NCBI GenBank assembly: GCA_038521865.1 | Contig: JBCBKO010000002.1 | Span: 1 to 64,000 of the forward strand | Direction: 5' to 3' | From: CALBPI01 sp038521865 | Lineage (GTDB): Bacteria > Pseudomonadota > Gammaproteobacteria > Steroidobacterales > Woeseiaceae | Length of the DNA: 64,000 nt | Part shown: in pieces, positions 1-8,900 of the stretch | How the letters are laid out: every line of letters starts with the position of its first letter | How positions within the stretch are numbered: position 1 is the stretch's first letter | Translations under genes and position numbers: made by a program | The notes under the pieces: model-generated | The model's database searches: none | Told to the model about the DNA's origin: nothing | What the model saw: the letters and a program-made list of their open reading frames with translations, nothing else

Positions 1-2
1 CG

Positions 3-1718
3 CAAGACACACCACTGCAGCTCGACGATCTCGTCGTGACTACGGCTACACGCACAGAAACCGATCTGAACGACGCGATGGCGAACGTGCGGGTCGTCAC
101 ACGTGACGACATCCTGCGCAGCGGTGCAACCGACAGCATTGAGCTGCTGCGTTACTTTGCGGGCATCGATATCGCCCGTACCGGCGGGCCTGGGCAACAG
201 ACTTCGATTTTCATGCGTGGCGCCGAGAGCAACCACACACTGGTTTTGATTGACGGCGTACGATCGAACCCGGCGACGATCGGCGTACCGGCAATCCAGA
301 ACATCACGCCAGAGCAGATCGACAGGATCGAAATCGTCACCGGCCCACGATCATCGCTTTATGGCAGCGACGCTATCGGCGGTGTGATCAATATCATCAC
401 GACCGCTGCTACGCCCGAACGGGCGGTGAGCGTCGGCGGGGGAACGAACAACACGGAGCGCGCGAGTGCCCAATGGGGCGTTCGTCGCGGTGACACAGTG
501 TTCCGCGCCGGTATTGATCAACTGCGCACGGGCGGTATCCCCACACGCAGCGCCGATGACACAGATCGGGGCTTTGAAAACCTGAGCGCCAGACTGTCCT
601 TGTCCACCCCGGTTGCTGGCGGACAACTCATTGCGACCCATTGGCAGGCTAGCGGTGATGCGGAGTACAGCGATTTTTTCCTGAACCCGGTGACACAGGA
701 GTTCGAAAACCAGGTCACGACACTGGGATGGAACAAGACCATTTCCGATCAATGGACAACCGAGGTGATTATCGGGCGCCTGGTTGACGACCTGCAGCAG
801 GTGGAAAGTCCTGATTTCGTCGAAAGCACCCGACTCAGCATCGATTGGCAAAACACCGTTCAGGTCAACGCCAATCATCAGGTTGTCGCGGGCGCCTACC
901 TCGCGCAGGAAACCGGCGAAGCGCTCTCCTTCGGACTCGGGTTCGATGAGGACGTCGACATCCGGGCGGCTTACGTACAGGACCAATATCGAAATGATCG
1001 CTTCCAGGCACTGGTTGGCGTTCGCCTTTCCGACCACGAGGCGTTCGGCAACGAACTGACGTGGAACGCGGGCGCCGGATACGACGTCACGGATCAATTC
1101 ACCCTCCAGATCGACGCTGGTCGCGCTTTCCGTGCGCCGGACACGACCGACAGATTCGGCTTCGGCGGAAACCAGGACCTTGATGCGGAAACCTCAACGC
1201 AGTACCAGCTGCGCGGTATTTACAGCCTGGACAATGGACTGCGCATCAGCGTCGAGGCGTTTCGTAACGAAATCGATGACCTGATTGAGTTCGATTTTGC
1301 GACGTTCCAGTTGTTCAATATTGCCCAAGCCACGATTGAAGGTGTCGGCGCGGACTTGCGATGGGTCAACGACCGCTGGCAAGTTGAGGTCGGTGTCACT
1401 CACCAAGATGCGCGCAACGCAGAAACCGACACGCGCTTGCTGCGTCGTGCGCGCGTGACGAGTAGCGCACGCATCAGCCGACGCTTCGGAGAACACAGTG
1501 TTGATCTCTCGTGGCGATCTGACGACGCGCGTCGCGATTTCGGTGGTGTTCGATTGGCTGGCTATGGCATCGCCAGCATCTCGGGTCGCTTCGCATTGAC
1601 CGATGATCTTGCATTAACCGCACGAGTGGATAACGTGACGGACAAAGAGTTCGAAACGGCAGCAGGTTTCAACCAGCTCGGTCGTACCACTACCGTACAA
1701 TTGAGATACACGTTTTAA
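3..1718 (+). CDS. btuB: TonB-dependent vitamin B12 receptor BtuB (5' partial)
   Basis: The reading frame is open from the window edge, so the signal peptide and first residues are missing. What remains begins at a TonB-box-like stretch (LDDLVVTATR). It continues through the plug domain, with RGAESNHTLVLIDG and YGSDAIGGVINI signatures in roughly the first 125 residues, then a beta-barrel of about 430 residues ending in LRYTF, the usual C-terminal Phe for barrel insertion. The family imports substrates across the outer membrane using TonB energy. The BtuB assignment rests on the short length (about 570 residues seen) and on the adenosyltransferase and BtuF genes directly downstream. Another small cofactor ligand cannot be excluded from sequence alone. 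Confidence 0.88.
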   Translation, partial: QDTPLQLDDLVVTTATRTETDLNDAMANVRVVTRDDILRSGATDSIELLRYFAGIDIARTGGPGQQTSIFMRGAESNHTLVLIDGVRSNPATIGVPAIQNITPEQIDRIEIVTGPRSSLYGSDAIGGVINIITTAATPERAVSVGGGTNNTERASAQWGVRRGDTVFRAGIDQLRTGGIPTRSADDTDRGFENLSARLSLSTPVAGGQLIATHWQASGDAEYSDFFLNPVTQEFENQVTTLGWNKTISDQWTTEVIIGRLVDDLQQVESPDFVESTRLSIDWQNTVQVNANHQVVAGAYLAQETGEALSFGLGFDEDVDIRAAYVQDQYRNDRFQALVGVRLSDHEAFGNELTWNAGAGYDVTDQFTLQIDAGRAFRAPDTTDRFGFGGNQDLDAETSTQYQLRGIYSLDNGLRISVEAFRNEIDDLIEFDFATFQLFNIAQATIEGVGADLRWVNDRWQVEVGVTHQDARNAETDTRLLRRARVTSSARISRRFGEHSVDLSWRSDDARRDFGGVRLAGYGIASISGRFALTDDLALTARVDNVTDKEFETAAGFNQLGRTTTVQLRYTF

Positions 1719-1729
1719 ACGGGGCAGGC

Positions 1730-2305
1730 ATGGGTAATCGACTCAGCAAAATCTACACATGTACCGGCGATGCGGGAGAAACCGGGCTCGGTGACGGCTC
1801 GCGTGTCGCCAAGGATGACGATCGTGTCGAGGCCTACGGCACCGTCGACGAAGCCAACAGTGCGATCGGGATGGTGTTGTCCTACCAGATCGACAACACG
1901 GTCATTGTGAACTGCCTGACCGACGTGCAGCACGATCTGTTCGATGTCGGCGCTGAGCTTTGCATTCCTGGTCACAAGGTCATCACCGCTGAGTATGTCA
2001 GCCGGCTGGAGCGCCAACTCGACAAGTTCAACGATGAACTACCCCCGCTGAAAGAGTTCATTTTGCCGGGCGGCAATCCGCAGGCCGCAGCCTGTCATCT
2101 TGCCCGCACCATTTGCCGTCGTGCGGAACGGCGCGTGCAGACGCTCTCTCGAGATGCCGAAATCAATGCAGAAGCGCTGCGTTACCTGAACCGCTTATCA
2201 GATTTGCTATTCGTGATCGCACGTGTGCTCGCTCGCACTGGCGGTGGAGAAGAAGTCTTGTGGCATTCCGATCGTGTCCGCGGCGCGGAAACTCGAACAG
2301 AATAA
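1730..2305 (+). CDS. pduO: Cob(I)alamin adenosyltransferase, PduO type
   Basis: This enzyme transfers the adenosyl group of ATP to cob(I)alamin to make coenzyme B12 in the cytoplasm. The N-terminal ATP-binding segment KIYTCTGDAGETGLGDG (residues 7-23) and RVEAYGTVDEANSAIG (32-47) are diagnostic of the PduO family. The C-terminal helix carries RRAERRV and the conserved RYLNRLSDLLFV stretch (around 150-162). Length (191 aa) is normal. It follows the receptor gene by 11 bp on the same strand, so the two are probably co-transcribed, linking B12 uptake with conversion to the cofactor. Confidence 0.93.
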   Translation: MGNRLSKIYTCTGDAGETGLGDGSRVAKDDDRVEAYGTVDEANSAIGMVLSYQIDNTVIVNCLTDVQHDLFDVGAELCIPGHKVITAEYVSRLERQLDKFNDELPPLKEFILPGGNPQAAACHLARTICRRAERRVQTLSRDAEINAEALRYLNRLSDLLFVIARVLARTGGGEEVLWHSDRVRGAETRTE

Positions 2306-2331
2306 TCCAGGCACCGGCGATAGCGCGCGAC

Positions 2332-3171
2332 CTAGATCGATGCCGAGCGCAGCGCCTCGCATACCGCTGCCGCCCCTTGCGCTAATCGCGGTCCAGGGCG
2401 ATTCACAAGATCACCCGGCACGCCGAGAATCTGGCCCTCGCTTACAGCGGTTAGCGAGGGCCATTTTGACCATAACTCGATAGCCCCATCGACCCCGCCT
2501 TCGGTGGTCAGGATAACGTCAGGATCGGCCGCAACAACCGCTTCGACGGCGATACTTGGCGCGGCCTCAGAAAGATCAGCGAAAGCGTTGACGCCGCCAC
2601 AAAGGGCGATCAGGTCGGCGATGAAGTGTTGGCCACCCACGGTATACAATGGTTGTTGACCGATTTGGTAGAACACAGTCAGTGGCTCCGCTGCGCCTTC
2701 AAGATTTTCAAGCGACATCTCGAATTGCTGCGCTGCAGTCTCTGCCACGCTTGAAGTCCCTGCGATCTCACCGACCTGACGGATGGCAGGCGCAATGTCC
2801 TGCAATCGACGACCTGCGATCTCGACCAATGGGATTTCGAGCGACGCTGCCAACTCACGCATCCGCGATTGACCGCCACCGCCCCATGCGAGAATCACCG
2901 TAGGTCCGACTGCGAGCAATGCTTCGGCATTCAACTGGAAGCCGTCGCTGACGATCGGTAGTGCCTCGACCGCCTCTGGGTAATCAGAATATGCGCTGAC
3001 CCCCACGAGAGACTCGCCCGCACCGGCTGCAAACACGATTTCCGCAAGATGTGGCGCCAGCGTCACGATCCTGATGTCGGCAGGCGCGGCACGTTCGGGA
3101 GAATCTGCCTCATCTCCGCCGCACGCAACCATAACCGCGGCGATGCATATCGCCAGCACCCAGCGACGCAT
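2332..3171 (-). CDS. btuF: Cobalamin ABC transporter substrate-binding lipoprotein BtuF
   Basis: Periplasmic binding-protein fold (TroA/BtuF type) that would deliver cobalamin to a BtuCD permease. I start it at 3171, where MRRWVLAICIAAVMVAC gives a clean lipoprotein signal with lipobox Cys17. A longer in-frame extension exists upstream but would bury the signal. The start overlaps the stop of the ampE-like gene by 1 nt (TAATG), implying coupling. Early motifs IRIVTLAPHLAEIVFAAGAG and GVSAYSDYP are typical of BtuF. The gene converges on the adenosyltransferase. No btuC or btuD is present in the window. Confidence 0.87.
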   Translation of the reverse strand: MRRWVLAICIAAVMVACGGDEADSPERAAPADIRIVTLAPHLAEIVFAAGAGESLVGVSAYSDYPEAVEALPIVSDGFQLNAEALLAVGPTVILAWGGGGQSRMRELAASLEIPLVEIAGRRLQDIAPAIRQVGEIAGTSSVAETAAQQFEMSLENLEGAAEPLTVFYQIGQQPLYTVGGQHFIADLIALCGGVNAFADLSEAAPSIAVEAVVAADPDVILTTEGGVDGAIELWSKWPSLTAVSEGQILGVPGDLVNRPGPRLAQGAAAVCEALRSASI

Positions 3172-4073
3172 TAGATCGCAACGCCAGCGATGGTCAGTAC
3201 GGCAACGCCCACGAGCCAGAACCACAACGTTCGCAGTGCCAGATTCTTGGAGCATCGCGCCGCGCGAATCGCCCAATCGACCTCCGGCTCATCGTCTGAA
3301 CGTGTCAAATTCAATGCGGCGAAGCCCACCTCAGAAAGCAGCCGCTCGTTGTGTCGTGCAAGACTATCGCCCGTTTCAAGGTTGTGCCATGCAGCGCGCC
3401 CGACGTCATAGTTGCCGGCGAACAGGTACCCGAGCGCGGACAACCTCGCTGGAATCCAGGCAAGCACAGCATGAACATCATCTGCGCGCTGTTCGCAATC
3501 TGCCGCCACGTCCTCGCGCTCTTCCATGCGCTTCGCCTGGAACAAAGCGCGGCGTCTCGCAAGATCGGATACACGGAATAACCATGCGCCAATCGGCCCA
3601 AGCAAAATGAACCAAAAAATGACAGCAAAAATCCGATTGTTGGCCTGCGCGAACACGGCACCAGCGACTTGCGTGCGCGCCTCGAGACGATCCGTGAAAC
3701 GACGTTCCAACAGCGCCTTCGCGTTGCGCCGCTCCTCTTCCTCATCGCCCGATCGGACTGCGGCGCACCACCGGTCAACCTCTTCACCGATATCCTCAGG
3801 TCCAAGGCACAAGAAAAGCACCACTGCAGATAGCACGAAATAGGGTAGCCCCAGCCAGGCTTCATCCAGCAGCAACCGAATGATCACCACCGGTGCCACC
3901 GCCACTCCCAGAGCCAGCAGCACCCACAAGTAGGGTGTTACCCCGGACAGACTCCGGCTTCGAACGAGAAACACATCGAGCAGAGGATCAAGCCACCGAA
4001 GTTCCCGCCAATGAAACAGATGCGTTGCCATCCGCTCGAGCACCAAAGCAACAAACAGCGCGAGAATTTTCAT
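3171..4073 (-). CDS. ampE: AmpE-like inner-membrane protein (CobD/CbiB superfamily)
   Basis: A 300-aa membrane protein. It starts with MKILALFVALVLERM, has a hydrophobic pair around residues 48-90, a central amphipathic region with RFTDRLEART and AQANNRIFAVIFWFILLGPIGAWLFR, then LAWIPARLSALGYLFAGNY, and ends with a hydrophobic helix. This arrangement and its position immediately after ampD match AmpE, whose role is poorly defined but linked to beta-lactamase induction and muropeptide sensing. The family is distantly related to CbiB of cobalamin synthesis, but the CbiB signatures are absent, so I do not call it a B12 synthase despite the neighbouring B12 genes. Confidence 0.82.
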   Translation of the reverse strand: MKILALFVALVLERMATHLFHWRELRWLDPLLDVFLVRSRSLSGVTPYLWVLLALGVAVAPVVIIRLLLDEAWLGLPYFVLSAVVLFLCLGPEDIGEEVDRWCAAVRSGDEEEERRNAKALLERRFTDRLEARTQVAGAVFAQANNRIFAVIFWFILLGPIGAWLFRVSDLARRRALFQAKRMEEREDVAADCEQRADDVHAVLAWIPARLSALGYLFAGNYDVGRAAWHNLETGDSLARHNERLLSEVGFAALNLTRSDDEPEVDWAIRAARCSKNLALRTLWFWLVGVAVLTIAGVAI

Positions 4074-4082
4074 GGGTAGACT

Positions 4083-4667
4083 TTAACCGCCGCGCGCTCC
4101 GATTGCATGCACCCGTGACCAATCAAAGCCGGTTCCGGGATCGGTTTTGCGACCAGGTGCGATATCACTGTGGCCGACAACGGGTGCATTCGCCAGGGAA
4201 GGATAGCTCGCCCTCAACGCATCTATGAGCGCGTTCAAAATACGATACTGCGCACTCGTAAATTCATCGGTGTCGGTGCCTTCCAATTCGATCCCTACGG
4301 AAAAATCATTGCAACGCGTCCTACCCTCGAAATTGGACTCACCGGCATGCCACGCACGCCTTTCGATAGGCACATACTGCGTGACTTCACCGCTCCTCCT
4401 AATCAGGCAGTGCGCTGATACGCGCAGATGGGCGATACCCGCGAAGTACGGATGTGCCTCTGCGTCGAGCTCATTGCAAAACAACGCATCAATCTCATGA
4501 CCACCATAGACGCCTGGCGGTAAGGAAATGCTATGCACAACGATCAGGTCCAGCTGGCTATCGGCTGGACGGGCATCCTGATTCGGTGACGGCGATTGTC
4601 GAACCGCATCAAGCAAACCGGTCGCCGGGTCAATACAGATTGCGGGGGTTTGTGTCTCGCTATGCAT
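4083..4667 (-). CDS. ampD: 1,6-anhydro-N-acetylmuramyl-L-alanine amidase AmpD
   Basis: Cytoplasmic zinc amidase that removes the peptide from anhydro-muropeptides during cell-wall recycling. The Amidase_2 fold is clear: VVHSISLPPGVYGG with zinc ligand His45, VGHSDIAPGRKTDPG with His166 and Asp176, and FSVGIELEGTD with the conserved Glu near 127. At 194 aa it matches classic AmpD, with no signal peptide. It is 9 bp upstream of ampE, forming the usual ampDE operon, and is divergent from rsmE across about 40 bp. Confidence 0.95.
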   Translation of the reverse strand: MHSETQTPAICIDPATGLLDAVRQSPSPNQDARPADSQLDLIVVHSISLPPGVYGGHEIDALFCNELDAEAHPYFAGIAHLRVSAHCLIRRSGEVTQYVPIERRAWHAGESNFEGRTRCNDFSVGIELEGTDTDEFTSAQYRILNALIDALRASYPSLANAPVVGHSDIAPGRKTDPGTGFDWSRVHAIGARGG

Positions 4668-4706
4668 GCAACTATGGTGAACAGCAGCACAACGAGCGTC
4701 AATCTA

Positions 4707-5444
4707 ATGGCCGCGAAGAGAATATACATCGAGACCGGGATTACGCCCGACGCGGAACATGCGTTGAGCCAGGAGCAAGCGCACTACATCGGCCGGGTGT
4801 TACGGGCGCGAATTGGCGACACGCTTGAGCTTTTTGATGGACAAGGGCACTCAACGACAGCGGAAGTACGCACACTCGGCAAGCGCGAGGCGATCGTGCT
4901 GACGTCCAGCGTGGTTTTTGCCGATGACCGGTCGCCTGTCTCGACGACACTGCTTCAGTGCCTTTCTCGCTCGCACAAGATTGATCTGGTGGTTCAAAAA
5001 GCGGTAGAGCTCGGGGTCGACCATGTTGTTCCGATTACGAGCGAGCGTTCACTCATGCGTCTGGATGAGGCAGGCGGTGCGCAGAAACAAGCGCACTGGA
5101 TGAAAGTCGCGATCGCGGCTTGCCAGCAGTGCGGTCGACGTTTTCTGCCGACAATTTCCACACCCCTGTCGCTGGACGCGGCGCTCCGTGAGATTCGTGC
5201 AGAGCAACGTCTTGTTGCGACTCCTGGCGCAAGTCACACCTTGACCAGCAAGCTCGAGCAACCTGCACCGGCAGATGCGGCAATTCTGGTGGGCCCTGAA
5301 GGTGGATTCTCCAGCGACGAGATCGATGCGGCAGTGGCTGCCGGTTGGGTGAGGGTCAGCGCTGGCAGGCGTGTGATGCGGACAGAAACGGCGGCGATCT
5401 CGCTGCTGTCTATCATCCAGCACCGTTGGGGCGATCTTGTCTAA
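4707..5444 (+). CDS. rsmE: 16S rRNA (uracil1498-N3)-methyltransferase RsmE
   Basis: SPOUT-class methyltransferase for U1498 of 16S rRNA. The knot motifs are visible near the C-terminus: ILVGPEGGFSSDEIDAA and RRVMRTETAAISLLSIIQ. Mid-protein SRSHKIDLVVQKAVELGV and SERSLMRL are standard RsmE signatures. I choose the ATG at 4707 because the protein then begins MAAKRIYIE, as RsmE proteins do. Upstream in-frame starts reach into the ampD promoter region. The stop codon overlaps the stop of the convergent CheW-like gene by a few bases. Confidence 0.94.
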   Translation: MAAKRIYIETGITPDAEHALSQEQAHYIGRVLRARIGDTLELFDGQGHSTTAEVRTLGKREAIVLTSSVVFADDRSPVSTTLLQCLSRSHKIDLVVQKAVELGVDHVVPITSERSLMRLDEAGGAQKQAHWMKVAIAACQQCGRRFLPTISTPLSLDAALREIRAEQRLVATPGASHTLTSKLEQPAPADAAILVGPEGGFSSDEIDAAVAAGWVRVSAGRRVMRTETAAISLLSIIQHRWGDLV

Positions 5445-5905
5445 AGCACAATCTCGGCCAACCGCGCCTCGATCACATCCAAATCCGGAATGAGTGGATA
5501 CTCGTTAATCATCCGCACCCGTGTGACGACGGGGTCGTCCACATCGAACTGCTCAGTCGTGTCGACCTTCAATACATCCCGATTAACGCGCACGAGTTGC
5601 GGAAATCCTTGAGTCAGCAGCCCGTAATATCCACCGCGAATTTTTCCGCTGGTGTCGTGAAAAATCACCACTCGGGTACGACTCCCTAGCTCGGGTATTG
5701 ACCTGCCCATCATGGATTCAAAAGACACCGTCGGCACTGCCCTGCCCGACCAATCAAGCGACCCAATCAACCAGCTTGGTGCGTCCGTAATCGGTTCGGG
5801 TGTCGATAGGCGGACCACTTCAGCGACACACGCCCGCGGCACGATCAGTCGATCTTCATTTAATGGGACGAGCAGGCTGTAGAGTTCTTCGCTGACAGCG
5901 GACAT
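5441..5905 (-). CDS. chpC: CheW-like adaptor at the end of the Pil-Chp operon (ChpC-like)
   Basis: A single CheW domain of 154 aa covering almost the whole protein (SLLVPLNEDRLIVPRACVAEVV, then WLIGSLDWSGRAVPTVSFE and GLLTQGFPQLVRV). CheW proteins dock receptors to the histidine kinase. It begins 2 bp after the chpA stop, so it is translated as the last gene of the operon. In Pseudomonas the gene at this place is chpC, preceded by chpB; here chpB is missing. The symbol is by position and family, not by any diagnostic residue. Confidence 0.8.
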   Translation of the reverse strand: MSAVSEELYSLLVPLNEDRLIVPRACVAEVVRLSTPEPITDAPSWLIGSLDWSGRAVPTVSFESMMGRSIPELGSRTRVVIFHDTSGKIRGGYYGLLTQGFPQLVRVNRDVLKVDTTEQFDVDDPVVTRVRMINEYPLIPDLDVIEARLAEIVL

Positions 5906-5907
5906 GA

Positions 5908-8900
5908 TCAGGACGACTCCAATTGCAGGCGTATCGCATCGAGTAACTGATGATCCTGATACGGCTTACCGAGATAGTCATTCACGCCGATCTCGATGGC
6001 GCGTGCGCGGTGCTTCTCGCCACTGCGCGACGTGATCATGATGATCGGTGTCTCAGCGAAACGTGCATCGTTGCGTACGTGGGTTGCGAATTCGAATCCG
6101 TCCATGCGCGGCATTTCGATGTCCAGAAGGATGACATCCGGCTGGTGTTCTTGAATGACACTCACCGCATCGAGTCCATCGCGCGCTGTCAGTACTTCAT
6201 AGCCGTTACGTTTCAAGAAGCGTTCGGTGACTCGACGAACCGTGATGGAGTCGTCGACGACGAGGATCAGCGGATCGGCGGCTTGCTCCGGCTCGACGGC
6301 TTGAACCTCGACAACGGGCTGCTGCTGACGAACCAGAGAAGGAAGATCGAGAATCAGGACCACGCGACCATCGCCGAGGATCGTCGCACCTGAAACCCCG
6401 GTGATCCCGGAAATCTGTGGTCCGACCGCTTTCACCACGATCTCTCGGCTGGTGAGCATTTCGTCGACAAGAAGCGCTGTTGAATACTGGCCTGCGCGGA
6501 TCAGGATCACAGGAATCGCCGCTTGCTCGTCCTCTGCGAGCCGGCCCTGCGCACCACCCACAAGGGGTCCGAGATGGCGCAGTCGGTAGGTGTGCTCTCC
6601 GTAGTCGAACGCGGGTGTTTCCTGTGCAAGACGCTGCTCGATCTCGATCCGCGGGACCCGTGTGACGCCTTCGACCGTCGGCAATGGCAAAGCGAACACC
6701 TCTTCGCCAGACCGTACGATCAATGCCTGTGTGATCGCAAGCGTGAACGGCAATCGGATCGTGAAGTTCGTCCCCTGTCCTGGCATGGAGGTAATGCGCA
6801 GCGACCCGCCGAGACGTTTGACCTCATTGGCTACGACATCCATTCCCACACCACGACCCGCTGCCTGAGTGAGTGACTGTGCGGTGGAAAACCCGGGTTC
6901 AAGAATGAGGTCCATCACCGCTTCGTCGCTGATTCGGTCAGCCTTTCCGATCAGACCGCGCTCAACGCCCTTTCTGCGTATCGCCTCTACATTCAGTCCA
7001 GCGCCGTCGTCGGCGATATCCATGACCATCTCCGAGCCTTCGCGGTGGAGACGAATCGTGATTTGACCTGCTGGTGGTTTGCCGCCTGCTTGTCTCGCAT
7101 CGGGCGACTCCACTCCATGCACCACCGCATTTCGCATCATGTGCTCGAGCGGCGGTAGCATTTTCTCAAGAACCTGGCGATCGAGCTCGCCGGAGGCACC
7201 CTCGACTGCCAGCTCCGCTTGTTTACCGGTTTCCTGTGCCGTCTGGCGCACCAGTCGCGACAGTCTTGCGACGTGCCGCTCGAACGGCACCATGCGCGTG
7301 CGCATCAATCCATTTTGCAGCTCTGCGGTCACTCGTGCCTGCTGCGTCAACAGCGTGTCAGCTTCGGTCGTCACCGCGCTGAGCAAGCCTTTAAGACTGT
7401 CGACGTCATTCGAGGACTCCGCTAAAGCGCGCGAGAGTTGCTGGATTTTGGAGTAACGATCCAGTTCCAGCGGATCGAAATCGTCTCGGCCTCGTTCACC
7501 CTCATGGCCGTGGAGAATTTGCGCCTCGGTTTCGATCTCCAGTTGACGCAGCTGATCACGTAACCGGGTAACCGTCTGTGTCAGTTCGGCGAGATGAAAA
7601 TCGATGGAGCTGACCTGCTGACTCAAGCGACCGTGATAAATGCTGATCTCGCCGGCGGCGTTGAGCATGTCCTCAAGTAGTCGCGAATCGACGCGAGCAA
7701 ACTCGGTTCGCTCACGCGCCGCCTCTCGCGTCGGGAGTCCGGTACCTGGCAGGTCAACCACCTCAGCACGCTCCGGTGGTTCATCCGTATCTTGCGCATC
7801 GGCTTGCGTTGGCTCGGATACCTTCGGGTCTGGCGATGGTTCGAACTCCGTCGCATCACTAGCGACGATGGTCTCGATGTGGGCGTCGTCATCCGCCGCC
7901 GCTTCGTCGGCTGCTATCGTGATCTCATCATCGCTGTCGGCGCCTGCACGAGCGAACTTCTCAGCAGCATCGTCGATGAGCGCCTCGAGAAATTGTGAGC
8001 GCTCGATCAGACTATCCGTCGGATCAACACCATCCTCCGCGCCTTCGTCTTGTGTCTGGGTGCGCGCGTCGGCCTCTGTCGGCTCGTGCAGCACAACGAC
8101 GTTCGACACCTCCGGCTCATCCTGTGGCACCTGGAGCTTGTCATCGGTCCACTGCTGCGTCTCGTCGTGCGGACCGAGGTCATCCTCTTCAACGATTTCG
8201 TGCAGATCCACACCGCCATCTTCCGAGGCGATGGTCTCACCCGCATCGTCCTCTGTGACCTGCGCTTCAGATTCACTCTCATCGCTAGATGCGTCCGGGA
8301 ACAATGCAGCCACATCGATCAATTCACTATCGATAACCCCGGTTTCCTCGGGCTCCATCGGCGACTCTGCAGTGCTCGCGGAACCATCCGGGATATCCAC
8401 CATCTCTTCATCACTGAAACCGCGCTGGGGCGGTTGAGCGCTCGGCAAGGGATCTGGTACCGGCTCACCGAGGGCCACCAATCGAACGGTGCCACCGAGG
8501 TCTTCACGAGGTGCAGGTAAACGCCCATCGAGTACCGTGTCGCGCATTTCGTGCAGGCTATCAATGCACTGGCGTAACAGCGTGTCGATCTGATCCGACG
8601 CACTAATACGCTCATCGTCTAGTGCGATCAGCAACGTCTCCAGCTCATGGCTCAAGTTGCCAAACGAGCCAATCCCCGCCATATTTGCGCTGCCCTTCAG
8701 CGTGTGAAGGTAGCGTTTAAGCTCGCCAAGCGCCGCAGGGTCGCGTGAGCGCCAGCGTTCGAGCGCCTGGTCCACCTGTTCGAGAATCTCCCCAGCCTCT
8801 TCGGTGAAGATCTCGCCGATCTCCGGATCGTAGTCCGGCACATCGTGCAGAGAGGTTGAATCGCTCGTGGCGACAGGCGCCTCTATCGATTCCAGAACTT

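Noticed and set aside
351..1097. 248-aa open frame antisense to btuB
   Set aside because: The plus-strand frame encodes a clear TonB-dependent receptor. The antisense frame shows no recognisable domain.
3171..4073. CbiB/CobD cobalamin synthesis protein
   Set aside because: Superfamily similarity and nearby B12 genes are tempting, but the CbiB motifs are absent and the neighbour is ampD, so AmpE fits better.
7640..8437. 265-aa Ser/Ala-rich open frame antisense to chpA
   Set aside because: It is the mirror of the Asp/Glu-rich linker of chpA in GC-rich DNA. No ribosome-binding site or domain is seen, and chpA coding is unambiguous.
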